Positions 12,913 to 25,603 of a stretch of 64,000 nt of DNA are shown piece after piece. The notes below the pieces were generated by a model. It searched no databases and had not been told where the DNA came from. It worked only from the letters and a program-made list of their open reading frames with translations. This DNA is from Neodiprion pinetum. Taxonomy: Eukaryota > Arthropoda > Insecta > Hymenoptera > Diprionidae. The stretch covers positions 33,706,607 to 33,770,606 of the forward strand of contig NC_060235.2 of NCBI RefSeq assembly GCF_021155775.2, read 5' to 3'. How positions within the stretch are numbered: the first letter of the stretch is position 1; each line of letters opens with the position of its first letter. The position numbers were made by a program, and so were the translations under genes.

Positions 12913-15458
12913 CCTATAATATTCCGCACACTTTTCGCGAACCATCATAAACAGGCATGCGCGGTGCCTCGGAAAAATCTTGTATTTTAGGGGTCGCTCG
13001 GTTTGCGTGCGCATAGATGGCGTGTCTACCTACGCATACGATATACGTGTATGTGCATACATAACTGCAATAATTACTCTGTGTGTGGGTGGTTGCAGAG
13101 GGGGAGCATCGCGTCTCTATACGTATACAAACGCCGGCCTGCTGCTCGAATATAGTGTGGATTGTGCAGCAGCCCTTGCTTGGGATTTCGAGGGGCATTG
13201 GGGGTGGCTAGAAACGCGTATCTGAAATTCTCTTCACGGTCCTCAAGACTCGCGCGCGGTCCCTCGAGGCCACTTTGCACCAAAGGCTTCTGGCTGCTCT
13301 GTAGCTGCACAGGGATTCGGATCTTTTCACGTTTCCTTCCCTCGTTTTCACAGCGCCAGACGTTATGGCGCATTTTATTTGTCTGCAGTTTGTAATGATA
13401 TTAATTGTAAAATATTCAGCTTTCCGACACACGGTGAAATATGAACCTTGAGGGCGGGGGTACAACTTTTTTGGACGGTCTAAAATCATACCTACTTTGA
13501 TTTTTGCTCCTTTTGTTTTTAATGAAAACACTTGGAGCATTGTGAGTTCGAAGGGTTTATTATTTATAGTTTTCAAGAACGTTTCGGAAGTTTTTCATCG
13601 CATTTAAGTAGCGAACGAACGCACGTTTTCAATCCAGTAGCGCAGATTCTCCGTCAATTTTTAGACGATCGACATGAAATTTTCACACGATGTATGAAAT
13701 TTCTTTGTCGATTTGAGCTTATGGCTAAATTTTAGAATTTTAGTTCCAAAATTTTTTTATACAAATTGTTTTAGACATTTTTTCTTGGTCGATAAACGAA
13801 ATCTCGTTGATAATCGTAAATGTTTGAAGTTTTTTTTTTTTTTTTCAACATTTGCGTTACGAACTTGAACCCGTAAACATGTTTTTAACTGAAAATTTTT
13901 CTTCTATCTGTTATAAGTTGGTCAGTGATGTCAGGAAACGTCACCACAAAATCCCTCGAGTTCGGAGTCGTTTGTTACTTATATGTGCGTAATTGGAAAA
14001 TGTTCTACTCCAAGTGTGATTTTAGACCGTCCAAGCTGTATCCCTTCTCAACAGATGAAGAAGAAGAAAAAGAAAGAGGAAAGATACGAACAAAACACTC
14101 TTCAAGGCATAAAGACAGGAATAATTTAACAATCCTTAATTCGGTAACTATTGCATACCTTATATTTGCATACATATATACATGCAGATACGCTTTTTCA
14201 ATCCAGTCAACAGTGTTATCGTTACAAATTCGCATAAGATGAGGAATTTTTTTTTTCTCTTAGCCACATCATTTTTTTTTACTTCCTATTTAACATATTT
14301 ATATTTAACAAATGCGTGGATAATGCGCAGGAGTAAAATTTTGTTCAGTCTCACTGCTCTGCGAGAATTTATCACAATTATGAATTATTGGAACGTTTTA
14401 AATCAAAGCTTTTTATTTTTCATTCTTCAATTTGCACTGCTAGTTACATTAATTTGGGTTTATATTACACCGATAAAACGGAACTTTGGAATTTACTTAG
14501 CAAAGCATCATTGAATTTATACGCCTTACCGCAATTCGTGCGTTGCTTTTATTACAAAAATATATATTCCAAATTGCACCGTCGATCAACCTTCGACAAC
14601 ATTCAACAAGTCTAATCAACTTTCTCCGTATTATAATAGATATTACTATTTAATAAGTCGTGTCAACTTGCGACGAAGATTAATTTTCTGCAGAATGTTA
14701 ACGCGGCGGAACTTCTGTAACAAAGTATATTAAACGTATAATTATAAAGAATAATTTATCAATGATTTTCCGAATATCTTTTTTTCCGTTGGTCGTGTCG
14801 CGAAGCGTGCTGCAGTTTGCAAATTTCTCCGCAAGGATCCTTGAGAAGCGAATTAATTAAGGCGGATTTTAATTTCCGCCTTATTTAGCCCGTTATAATT
14901 TCTGTCTATTTCGCGAAATTTAATCGAGTCAAGTTTCTCTTTATACCTGCAGCGTTGTCTTACAGATACGCTCATTGTCAGTCTTCTCGCGGATTCGAGG
15001 TCTCCCTGCAGTTGAGAACCACTGCCTGCATGCATATGCATACGTGCATATATATATGTCTGTATTTGCGCGGCGGAAGGGCGAGGCGAGAAGAAGAAGT
15101 CGCGGTTCCTTGCAAAGGGGATCTCGTTTCCTGATTCCCTCCGTCGACTCGTCGTTGCGTCGTCCTTTTTTAATAAACCAATCGAGTTTCGATTTTTTCT
15201 CTCCTCGAATCCGTAAGAAAATAATTGATATAAATTTCTAGTAATACGATGAGGCTTTGAGGCAAGTTTTATCTCAGCTCAATTGAGTCCGATCCTGCGC
15301 CAATAATATCGCGCATCTTGAACCTTCGTTTTTGTCCCATCTGATTCAATTTTTCAAATTCGGACTATTAAATTGTGGAAAACAAATTTCACATCACTTA
15401 TGTTTTACTAAAATGGCTTGGAAAAATTGTCGGTTGATTTTTTTTTTAATGCCGAAGG

Positions 15459-15482
15459 TATTATATATATATATATATATAC
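15459..15482 (+). repeat. (TA)n microsatellite
   Basis: Eleven or so TA units. Confidence 0.9.
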
Positions 15483-16599
15483 GTTTTCTGTTTGAGTTTA
15501 AAATCAAGAAATCGTAAGTGGGATTGGAGTATAAACACTTGGGAAAAATAATCTGAAAAAATTAATGCAATTCAAGTTTGAGTAACGATGGTTATTTAGG
15601 GGTTAAAAAATCATCAAATGTCAAATCCAAAATGAACAGAGTTGGACGTTGTTAATCCAGTTAGCATGGAATTTTGATTCTTGTATTACATGTGTGTATA
15701 TCCGCGTAATGCGGGATGATCCGACATTTATACTATTTTCAGAACAAAAATTGAGTTGTACCATGATTGTCAAACGTGAGAATTCGTAGCTCATGTAACT
15801 CGGATTACAAACCACATTTACCCGCACAAATCTTGATCCTCCACCGCCTTCCGATACGACGTGTAATTTATAATACATGTATATCATATTTACGTATGCA
15901 TTACAGCTACCGCGTAACAAAATTCAATATTTAAAAGGATTTTTCGAATAATATAGACAAAACACTAATACCACTTACCCATGTGTATTAAATATATGGT
16001 GCGGAATTAAAATATAAATATGACACAGATAAAATATAATGGTTGCATGGGAGAGGGGGGAATGAATGTATGATTTTATCCATACGGCGCACGTACGCAA
16101 CAAGTTTTACGCGAACGTGAAGGCATATCGACTTTCGCGACAGACGGATCCGTATATCCGTGTATAAGCTCCAAAGCGCATTGAAAGATTGAAGAAAGAC
16201 TTTAACGTCTCTCTTTTTCGACGACACCGTGAGGAGACGATGCGATGCGATTCAACCATTTCGATCGACAGTTTCCTCACGTTTGCCAATTTACAGAAAA
16301 AGAAGACCTCGGATAAAACTTGTGATTTTTCGTATAACGGAGTTTTGAATGATCGACTGTTTTTTGATTTTTTTTTTTTTTCCCCCATTCACATCGCTTA
16401 CGCGTCCCATCGGTGAGTCTCGTAGCTTGTACGTATACATTGCGCTACTGGAAGTGTGCAACTTCCGCTTTTACGATGAGATAAAATCCCCGAGCCAAGG
16501 TTTACTTGGGAATTAAAATCCGGTCTGTCAAGCTTTGTTGCTCTTGACGCCGTCACAAAGGGTCGTCGCATCCTGTCTTCTTCTTCTTCCGTGTAAACT

Positions 16600-16665
16600 A
16601 CTCTCTCTCTCTCTCTCTCTCTCCTCTCTCCTCTCTCCTCTCTCCACTCTCCTCTCTCTTCTCTT
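16600..16665 (+). repeat. (CT)n with CTCTCCT units
   Basis: Pure CT run followed by several CTCTCCT-type units. Confidence 0.9.
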
Positions 16666-16741
16666 AGCTAAGAGGAACTCCACAGCGCGTAGTACTAGCT
16701 ACTATATTCTGGTTTTATACTCTTTTGTTGAAGAAAAATGT

Positions 16742-16764
16742 CCCCCCCCTCCCCCCCCCCCCCC
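16742..16764 (+). repeat. Poly-C tract
   Basis: C runs broken by a single T, then CGCG. Confidence 0.95.
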
Positions 16765-17142
16765 GCGTTGTTGGTTCTCTGAGGTATAAAAGATACTCGG
16801 AATCGCGACTTGCAGGATCCAGTTTCTTCTCGCGTCAACGCCGCGAACATTTGACTCTTGAAAACGAAGGCCATCCTTCTCTTTTGTCAATTTTTCACGC
16901 ATATAACTGACCAACCTCGAGAACGCCGGAGCTCCGAGTTTGCCAAATTTCGTAACAATCCGGTCAAGATCAAACCGCCTACTCCGCGTAAATTTGGGAC
17001 GGAATTCGGAGGCTGCGCAATTTTCAATGGAAATTATGTACCCTTTTTTTTCTTTCCCGTCAAAACTTAACGCACTCCAGGGTTAATTTAACCCTTTTGG
17101 TAATTCGGCGGCGTTGGATCGCGGGATCGTTGAAAACTGGAT

Positions 17143-17167
17143 GGGGGGGGGGGGGGGGGGGGGGGGG
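17143..17167 (+). repeat. Poly-G tract, 25 G
   Basis: Twenty-five uninterrupted G following GGAT. Confidence 0.95.
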
Positions 17168-17400
17168 CGAGAAAAATCTCTATCCGAGTATAAGAGTATT
17201 AAAAAATTAAAGCCTTCAAGTTTTAGCTTCTTAGCTCGACGGCTTTCGAGCTCATCAGCTGAATTTCCGCTGGGTGCAATATTCGCCTCGGGTTGTTAGG
17301 TAGACTTTTCAGAAAGTTGGATAAAAATGAAAAAAGAATGAAAAAAAAAAGAAATTAAGCGTAAAGAGAGGAGAAAAAACTTTCAAATATCCGGAATATC

Positions 17401-17463
17401 GTATATATATATGTGTATATATATATACACACACACACACATATATATAGATATATATATACA
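17401..17463 (+). repeat. (TA)n(CA)n(TA)n compound microsatellite
   Basis: TA, then ACACAC, then TA blocks; nearly self-complementary on both sides of the CA core. Confidence 0.9.
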
Positions 17464-18425
17464 TCCTATACTCCATTGTATACTCTTTGTACCCTGCTCG
17501 GTATAACGAACCTCGGCAATTTTCCATGCCCTTTCGTCGAAGATGATTCTTCTACAAAGTCTAGACGCTGTTATACCGACTTCCTTTTAATTTGGCCACC
17601 TATAAAAAGAAGAACAAGTAGAAGGTATAGAATGGAAAGGAAAAAGAAACTTTTCAGTCAATATTTTTCATCCAAACGATTTCTGCTATATCTATAGAAT
17701 ATTGGTTGGATAATACAACGATACTTGCCCACCTTCGAGAAAAATAATAATTCCGGCAGTATTAAATAACCCTGTGAATATCGTGTGTTTAATCGATTCT
17801 CGATTACATCAAGGCGTTTCGCACTCGAACTGATTCTCCCCATTTTCAATTTCCCGCGAATCTTTTCCCCTCCTTGTTGAATATCGTTGCATGGGACTGT
17901 GTTTCGAACAACCGTGTGGATTCGGTTAATTCTTTTGCAACCGTGGAATTACAATACCTTCAATATCGTCGGATATTGAAATCCTCAAATGTTAGTATGG
18001 GAAAAAAATAAACGAGTAGTCGCTAATTGTAAGTTGAACGCCGACTGACTTAAGGTACGCGAAGGTAGAAGAGACCGGGGCAAAGTGTGCACGTCAGAAA
18101 AAAAGAATCTAAACCGTGTTGATAATTTTTTTTATCGATGTAAAGTCTTTTCCTCATTTCATAATATCACCACGTCCGGAGAGAGTCGTCACATACGAAT
18201 AAACGCTGTTACGCGCAAAGGTTCGCTTCAACCTTTGCGTTTACGTCCCAAGTTCTCAGTCATATTATCGAATGACGGAAATATAAAAATTACAAATTAA
18301 ATGACACAGAATGGTCGAGGCATAAGAAATAATTTTTTATAATAAAATAAAAATCTAACATTTTGGGATATTTTTTTTTTTTTGTATTCCGTGTCGACCA
18401 CTTCGCACCTGTATGTATAATCCTT

Positions 18426-18896
18426 TTAACGAAGAACGAGCGGAAGGAAGTTATTAATTACCGTCAAACTCTCCTCGGGGTAATCGGCAGGCAGCGAACG
18501 CATCTCCTTATTATACCTTCCCTCCCTCCCTCCCACTCGGCCCTTAATTAAGCTCCACCTCGGCTCATAGGTGGTCGTCAGGCCTTCCGCCGCTTGCAGG
18601 CAGGCTGTGCAATTATCGTCTCTTCCACTATAGGTAACACCATGGACACCTACGAAGTTATGCACTCTGTAATACCGGCGTTGTCGTAGGATAGCATTGT
18701 TCGAAAGGGGGTTCAACTCCCGGCTGACTGCGTACGACCAAAGACAATGAAACTGCTGATAACAATACCCGCTGCGCAGTTGTTGCTCGTGTTCCAACAT
18801 CTCGCAAATGCATCTCGTGTTTGGCGACATTACCAGCGCTTCTCTGTCCTTCGCATTCTCCTTAAAACGTCTATAGTGTCGCCTGTCTAATGGCAT
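18426..18896 (-). CDS. Unassigned open frame, 156 residues, possible exon
   Basis: The frame is richer in GC than its surroundings and rich in Cys, Tyr and Trp in its first two thirds (C29, C31, C44, C50, then CTACLQAAEG near residues 98-107). That part could be an exon: read on the minus strand it follows GACAG (about 18878) and meets a GAG|GTGGAG donor-like site (about 18555). The rest (WSLIKGRVGGREGRYNKEM) lies over a low-complexity CCCTCCCTCCC run and looks noncoding. No family is recognised and the acceptor lacks a good pyrimidine tract. Chance is a real alternative. Confidence 0.2.
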   Translation of the reverse strand: MPLDRRHYRRFKENAKDREALVMSPNTRCICEMLEHEQQLRSGYCYQQFHCLWSYAVSRELNPLSNNAILRQRRYYRVHNFVGVHGVTYSGRDDNCTACLQAAEGLTTTYEPRWSLIKGRVGGREGRYNKEMRSLPADYPEESLTVINNFLPLVLR

Positions 18897-19039
18897 AATG
18901 TCGTAAGCGCCATTCTACGATTTGAATTGAAAAAGACAAGAGGGCGTGTATTTTTTTTTTTTTTTTATCGCATCTAGGCTTTGAACGTGAAAATATGATC
19001 AGAAACGTTGAAATTGAATATCGGTTCAATTGAGAACGA

Positions 19040-19170
19040 AAGGTCGTATGTACTGGTAGATTATAATGAACAATTTTTTTTTCCACTTCTCTTGGGCTCA
19101 AGTATAAATTCATAGGCTAATGGTAAAAGGTCGTATGTGCTGTAGATGCGACCTTTTGGTTGTGATGAAA
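19040..19170. repeat. Outlying AAGGTCGTATGT motifs next to the 19.2-kb element
   Basis: GAAAGGTCGTATGTACTG near 19038, AAAGGTCGTATGTGCTGT near 19127 and GCGACCTTTTGGTTG near 19148 share the core of the neighbouring inverted-repeat element. They may be the remnant of a larger copy. Confidence 0.45.
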
Positions 19171-19198
19171 AATGAAAACATTATCTACCGTGGTAATT

Positions 19199-19541
19199 GC
19201 ATAAGGGTGTAACCACCAAGAAATTATTATTGTTATTCCTATCGTTCCGATAATTAACGATTTGGATTATCAACGTTCAGAAAATGGATATCGTCACTAT
19301 ATAACTTTGTTAGTTTCAATTTTTTTATGCGTTTTAGTAATCTTTAAGGCGTTTGGAAAAAAAAAAATAATAATCGACGGTTACGACCTTTCGTTTATAT
19401 CTTCGAAAATTTTATTTTAACATTTCTCTATATTTGCAGATTTCGATTTATCTATGCGCTTCAATGATTGTTAGAGGAAAAAAAAACTACGGTTACGGCT
19501 TTCTGTTTTGATCTTTTTTTTTGGTGGTTACGACCTTATGC
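19199..19541. mobile_element. 343-bp inverted-repeat element with ACGACCTTT motifs
   Basis: The left end GCATAAGGGTGTAACCACC is inverted at the right as GGTGGTTACGACCTTATGC. Inside are further copies of TTACGACCTTTCGTTT and a variant TTACGGCTTTCTGTTTTG. Just outside to the left (19040-19165) are AAAGGTCGTATGT twice and GCGACCTTTTGG, so the repeat-rich block is wider than the clear element. No coding capacity. Confidence 0.6.
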
Positions 19542-21615
19542 CATCAGACACGCATATTATTTGACATATTTTAACGCACGTTGCGCGTGACTACCGATTC
19601 TCTCCGACAGCATAACATCGGACTCTTATTATCGTAATGTCGTCGTCTGTTCTCTTTGTACGAGCATTTGCAGATAACGCGTCTGCACTTTTCTTTTAAT
19701 TATAATGAAATTTTCCCTTTACCAACCTTTTACTCTTTCTTTAATACGCTAAATTCCTGCAGAAGTATTTAATTCAACCACGTTCAAAGCGGTGTGATAA
19801 AACACCAGCAAGCTTGTAATATGCAGCCGTTGGTGAGAATTTCCGCCACGTCGTTTTCAGAATTACTTTCCTACGCTGCGGTAATTCGATCAGTTTGCTT
19901 CGGAGTGTGTCATCTGAAATTTTTCTCAAGTGTATTTCATTCGTCAACTCGATTAACGTCGTTGTACAAATCTTCTGGAAATATCCTCCGAATGGACAAG
20001 TCTCGATTGAGATCCTTTTCAACGTCTTTTTTAATCTTCCGATATCACTGTGGAGTCGTTTGAATTACAAAAGCTCGCATGTCATTTATCCAATCCTTTA
20101 ATATCACACCGAACCTCTGTTTCTAGGCAAAATTATGGACGGCATAAGGTATTTCGGCAAGTTTTCACCCTACGAAAAACTCTGTGCGGATCTTACATAC
20201 ATGTACATACATACATCATTTTGCACTGTGTATCGATACCGTACAGAGAAATTTGTAGTTTTTTAATCGAGATGTACGCATATCGTATACGATATCGTGC
20301 CATCGGTAGCACCTCGATCCATTGACCTGATATTTGTAAATGCGCTTTTACAATCGCACGGTTCAACGGCTGTTACACATCCCCATCTTTATCACCACAT
20401 ACCTACATGTTTAAATAGTATCCGAAGAAAAATCGAACGATTTGATTCATCATAGCCGGAGTGGCAGTGAAAGTCAACGCGAAGCTTTCTGCTTATTATA
20501 ATTCGTGTAATTTATACGTAGGGTTGTTGGTAAGCGTAATATTGACTTTTAGCCAAGGATTTTATCTCGTAATAAAAAGTAGTTCGTAGGCGTTGAAAGC
20601 TTTTCGCAATTTCACGGATACGGATGAATTTTGAAGGCCGTTTGCCAGCCGCTCCTTCTTCGCCATTTTTCAAACCATAGTTCCGGTGGCCGCTCGGCGA
20701 CGAGGGCCGGCAGCAACAGCGACAGTAACAGCTTTATTACGAGAAGCGTTATCGGCATCTGTTGTGACGTAACGGGGCGAGGGGTTGTTCCCTCCCACAC
20801 CCTTTCGCTCCTTTGGTTCGCGCGTTATCTCGGTCCGAGGTTGGTCGCTCGGGTGGGTGAAACCCTGTTTTGCAACGACACCCGAGGGCTGCGCCGACCG
20901 CCGACAATGCCTCTTGAAACGTATTCGCGCGGAGCTTTTTGCCTCGAAACAAAATCTGCTTCCATTTCACGCCGGAGAAACCTTCTCACCCGCTTATAAG
21001 TATAATATACACGTGTATACGTGCGTATGTATGTATTCGTACGCGTATACCGTATACCCTGTATATATATGTATATATGCGGGGGGTGAACCTTCCGAAT
21101 TACATCCCCGTTTCCGTTGTTGCCATTCTTACTGAGAGATATCGCGAAACTGAGTCTTTCCCCGCAGTTTTATACACCTCCGAAACAACAGAAGTTTATT
21201 ATTCTTTGCGAACGGTCAAAAGTATCGTTATATAGTATATTGTTATTTAATTTTTATCGTATCTACTTGCAGCTTGGTTACCGTATCGGTTTTCAGTCTT
21301 GCTCTCCGGATGTTGAAAGCAACTTTGATAAAAATTGAACGTTCGCTGTATGTTGATGAACGACGTAAAACTCATTGGGTAATCGGAAAATTTCATTTTT
21401 ACATTATTTTATACCTCTATTATATTCTTTTCACGATTTTCTTTTGTTCAATTTTTCTTTTTTGTTTCTTAGTTTTTGGTTCTGTCGGCACGTTTTAGTC
21501 TTCCGCTACGTATAACTGCAGTGTTTCGTAAGGAAATGAAACCAAGAGAGAAAAGTTTTATCCACATGTTCAGGGGAACGTTCTCGCACCGCGCGCAAAT
21601 GACACGCTACAAAAT

Positions 21616-21640
21616 CCCCCCCCCCCCCCCCCCCCCCCCC
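21616..21640 (+). repeat. Poly-C tract, 25 C
   Basis: Twenty-five uninterrupted C between AAAAT and TCGCAGG. Confidence 0.95.
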
Positions 21641-21934
21641 TCGCAGGTGCGAATAACGCAAAGCTACTCACCGACACACATTTGCGGGATGAGAGAATTA
21701 AGGGGAGAAGAAAAACTTTTGTGTTTATATGAAAATTGTCTGCGGAACTCCGGGGTAAAAACGGGGAGACAACTGGAATTCCTGCACCCCTACGCAACAG
21801 AGAAACCGGGTCAAATTCACTCGTGATTTCGAATCCCCACGCGGATGTCGATGATAACGTTGATTTATCGTTGAATTAAATTATTTCAATGCAATATCCT
21901 AGGTTGATTACGATTATTATATTACACGTTATTA

Positions 21935-21942
<8 letters not shown>

Positions 21943-21987
<45 letters not shown>
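21943..21987 (+). repeat. (AC)n(AT)n microsatellite
   Basis: About 13 AC units followed by about 8 AT units. Confidence 0.95.
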
Positions 21988-22300
21988 CCTTTTTATGCAT
22001 TGAAGAATATCCGACGTCTAGACGAACCAGAGATTAAATCCGATGAGCGTCAGAATTTCGTCCTCCGGCGAGTTTATACAAATCGTAATGCCTTTGAGTG
22101 TAATTAAAATTCTCGTTTACTAGATAATTGCAATAACCCTTTTCGTTATAATATTCACAGCCTGCGAAGTGTGTGAAAGATGCGAAGGTTAAGTTCCGGC
22201 CGGAAAAACCAGCCTGGGGAAAAAGTCTTATTCGAAGTTATAGCCGCAAAGAGAAATGGAAGTAGGGGTTGAAGGAGATGAGGGAAAAAAAGAAAGAAAA

Positions 22301-22301
22301 T

Positions 22302-22332
<31 letters not shown>

Positions 22333-22338
22333 GGAGAA
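22301..22338 (+). repeat. (GA)n microsatellite
   Basis: GA run with AA and GG interruptions. Confidence 0.9.
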
Positions 22339-23289
22339 GAGCGGGGTAAGAAATAAAATGTACCCCTAGTCGTGGTTCTATCGTTCTTCTTTTCCGTCAG
22401 TTCTCCATGCAGTGGAAGTAAGATGCTGCTAGTAAAAAATTGGGTTTATTTTGCCGCTCGCTCTTCTCTCTGACTCTCTTTCTCTCTCTCTCTAATTTGC
22501 ACCACGCCTCAACTTAGCCCGGGTCTGGCGCTCTGCAGTTCTAATTTCCTTGGCACACCCTTTCCAAAGCTTGGATATTTTCTCGTTATTAACGGTGAAA
22601 GTTTGAAAAAAAAAGAAAAAAATAGTTAAACGGTTATTTTATCGGACTTTTGCATAGCTGTTAGATACACTTGAAACACAATAAAGGAGCTTGCTAATTT
22701 TCGAACAGGTTTCGCGTCGGCTCTGATAAAACGATTCTATTCACCATCGAATAATATGCGAAAATCTCGATATCCACACAAGGCGTTTCGGATGAAAATT
22801 CAAACCAACTTCGATAAGGGAGAAGAAAAAATTAGGCCTCTATCCTCAAATCTTACGGTATTATGTTACGATACTTGAGTGTTTACTTCGTTCTTGTTTT
22901 CTTGAAGATTATTGGAACGAGCCAAAATTAACTTGCACTCAGGCGGGAAGGGCACGATCACTTTTCGTTGCCCAAGAGTATCCGGTGAGTACTACGTATT
23001 TTCAGTGATAACGAGAACCACCTTCGCATCAGATCGCATTTCCTGGTGACCAGAGATAACGAGTCCCCCTCGGCACTTCCGGTCCGTCATCCCGCCTCCG
23101 TTGCCATTCGAGGCGGAAAGTTCTTCCTTTCTTATAGTCCGGCGACGTGGCGACAAAGACGACAATAGAATAAAGGAACGAGATAGGCACTAGATAAGTT
23201 ACTCATGCGATAGTCCCCGACCGACCTCACGTGCAACGGGCTGTAGAACTATTTTTTTATTTCCTCTCTACCGTTCCCGATCGTCTCTC

Positions 23290-23342
23290 CCTGTGGTTTT
23301 TTTTTTTCTTAAATTTTTTTTTTTCTTAAATTTTTTTTTTAC
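23290..23342 (+). repeat. T-rich tandem repeat
   Basis: TTTTTTTTTCTTAAA repeated nearly exactly, third unit partial. Confidence 0.8.
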
Positions 23343-23824
23343 TGAACTTGGCCAAAAATCATGACATTTATTAATTATGTACAATCAGTTCATTTTTTTA
23401 CACGATTGAGTATTTGTAAAGTGATTATATTCGTGAGATACGGAGATTCCTTTAAATACACAGTAATAGAAACTGTATATTAGGATTATTGCGAACGAAA
23501 GAGTTTAGATATCGATGCCGCGGTTCAAATCTGTTATTCGAAATTTTTCTTAAATCTAGTGAAATCGTCCGATTTTACTCTACGACGATTCATTTTATTC
23601 ATAGTATGATTTTCTTATTCGTTGATCCTTATCAATATCGGTGCAACCTTGTGAAATCAAATAATTAACGATGGCGATATGATAAAAAAAAACTTGCGTT
23701 TTGGTGAACTTGTGGAAAATAGTTTTCTAAACAAAATGAAACATCGTAGAGTGAAATCAAACAAATTTACTTCATTTTTAATCATTTCGAAGTGATTTAA
23801 GACAATCCAGCATTTTCCGGTTTT

Positions 23825-23825
<1 letters not shown>

Positions 23826-23856
<31 letters not shown>

Positions 23857-23857
23857 T
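23826..23857 (+). repeat. (ATT)n microsatellite
   Basis: About ten ATT units. Confidence 0.95.
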
Positions 23858-24615
23858 TCTTATATTAGAGATCATCTAAACTAACGAATACAATAATTCG
23901 ATAAATACTCAGTGTATGAATATCCCGGAATAAAATTGACGAATACTATTGTTTTTCAATCAACCAGCTAATCTCCGTAATTTAAGTGCATGCATATGTC
24001 GGGGAGTTTTTTTTTTTTGTTTTTTTTTAAATCTATTACACATATTTTTGTATAACCATTTATGAACTTCGAGTGATGTAGGATGAAAATGAAGAATCTG
24101 AAAAGTGGAAAATTGTCTTCCGTTTCTACCGGTGTTTTATTTTTAGTCGCAGATTATCTAGGATAACCGTAATTATAAGTGTTTTTGCTAATATCGGATA
24201 CCGGGAAAAGTCCCTCGGGTGGAAATTGCTAAATCGATCTCTACGTTAGATTCGGATTTAAAGGAAAAAACCTTGGCGCGATGTGAGTAATACAAAAAGT
24301 TGTTACAATTCTGCAGAAAGTTGGCACAATAGGCGCGGCTTATTTCCTACGCTTTACAACAGATACCTGATCCATACAGAGAATGCCGGTGAAATCCAAT
24401 TCTGCAGAGAAGCAACCTGAGGCGGGTATAAAATAGTAAAGTTTGGGGTCCGGGTAACGCGAGTTTCACTACGAAACCGGAGGGGGATCAGCGATATTTA
24501 TTTAAGGGTTTGATCTTGGGTTTCGGCGGGGCTCCTTAATTTACCCAGATAAATCCCTTCGCGGTGCCTCGTTGAGCCAGCCACCCTCCGCCTTATCTCC
24601 CTTCTTGGTTTCGCC

Positions 24616-25098
24616 ATGGCCCTACTACCTATAAGCCATTCTCTTCGTTACGCCGTGGGTATACGGAAATTCGGAAGTACGCCTGTCATTCTATTTACAC
24701 TCTACAGCTGTACTGCGCGTAATATACACGATATTCGAGTTTCGAGTTCCTTTTTTCACTGTCAAAGAAAAATGTCTGCCGATGCAATCGGCATAAGCTT
24801 CTGTTGTAATATAAACGCCGTGCCAAGTATGGCCAAGTATGGCCAAGTATGGCTGCATCATATAATATTCTACACTTGCGCACAACGATCTGATGTACGG
24901 AAGCATTTCAGGCAGGCATGTATAAACACGCACACACAGGCATATCCGGGATATTGGTTGACAGTTAAAAAGTGTACGTACGTATCTGTTGACCACTTCC
25001 GCATCAGCGTAATTTATATGCCTTGCACAGAGATTTTCCGTTCGCTGTATAGGCAACTTTCGATGTCACATTGCACGCGATTATACGGTATATTTTAA
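24616..25098 (+). CDS. Unassigned open frame, 160 residues
   Basis: The ATG has a good context (GCCATGG) and follows a GC-rich, pyrimidine-rich stretch (24420-24615). The product has a 10-bp triplication (near MAKYGQVW, DNA ATGGCCAAGT repeated). It has no recognised domain, and long frames on the minus strand overlap it, which argues for low stop density rather than coding. Confidence 0.12.
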   Translation: MALLPISHSLRYAVGIRKFGSTPVILFTLYSCTARNIHDIRVSSSFFHCQRKMSADAIGISFCCNINAVPSMAKYGQVWLHHIIFYTCAQRSDVRKHFRQACINTHTQAYPGYWLTVKKCTYVSVDHFRISVIYMPCTEIFRSLYRQLSMSHCTRLYGIF

Positions 25099-25165
25099 TT
25101 ATCACGTTCTATCCGGTTTGCGCGACGTTTTTAAAATTAACGCTGTTGTATAATTCTTATAAATT

Positions 25166-25603
25166 TTGGGGGAAAAATTCAGCGGATCAGAGAGACTAAT
25201 ATTTTACAGTAAATGTATATGCACCAGTATGGATAAGAGACGAGACGTTAAAATAAGAGTGTGGAAAAATTGCGGCATTTCTTTGTTGCTAATCGTCGAG
25301 TCTTACGTTCGTATACGAGTTGCACGTAGAGTATACTTGGTGAGTTATAACAAGCACGCGCGTAAAGAATTGCAACATTTCAGTAAAACTATTATCCCCA
25401 CCGGTGTTCCGCGTGGCAAGGTACATCATAAGTGCAATGTGCAGAGAAGATATGGATGTTGTGCCTATACCAAACACGCGTTTAGAGCAAAGTTTAAACT
25501 TGACGCCGTACTTCACCGCCATGTTGGTGTGTGCGGTGCAGTGATCGCGTTTGTGTGCGTGCGTCTGTGTGTCCGTGTACGCGGGTATGAAATTACATTT
25601 TAA
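25166..25603 (+). CDS. Unassigned open frame, 145 residues
   Basis: A basic, Cys- and Val-rich frame whose tail (CVRLCVRVRGY) comes from a GTGTGC-type simple repeat. It is overlapped by a 114-residue minus-strand frame. No homology is recognised; probably not a gene. Confidence 0.08.
   Translation: MGEKFSGSERLIFYSKCICTSMDKRRDVKIRVWKNCGISLLLIVESYVRIRVARRVYLVSYNKHARKELQHFSKTIIPTGVPRGKVHHKCNVQRRYGCCAYTKHAFRAKFKLDAVLHRHVGVCGAVIAFVCVRLCVRVRGYEITF

Larger units (their letters stand above)
12913..19037. other. Stretch without a recognisable gene
   Basis: Noncoding-looking DNA with the listed microsatellites and C/G runs. 13.5-14.0 kb has long A/T runs in a style common to decayed transposons (AATTTTTAGACGATCGACAT, CTAAATTTTAGAATTTTAG), but no ends are identified. 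The only frame of note is on the minus strand at 18426-18896. Confidence 0.55.

Noticed and set aside
18690..18740. tRNA B-box-like GGTTCAACTCCC
   Set aside because: No A box or foldable cloverleaf at the right distance.
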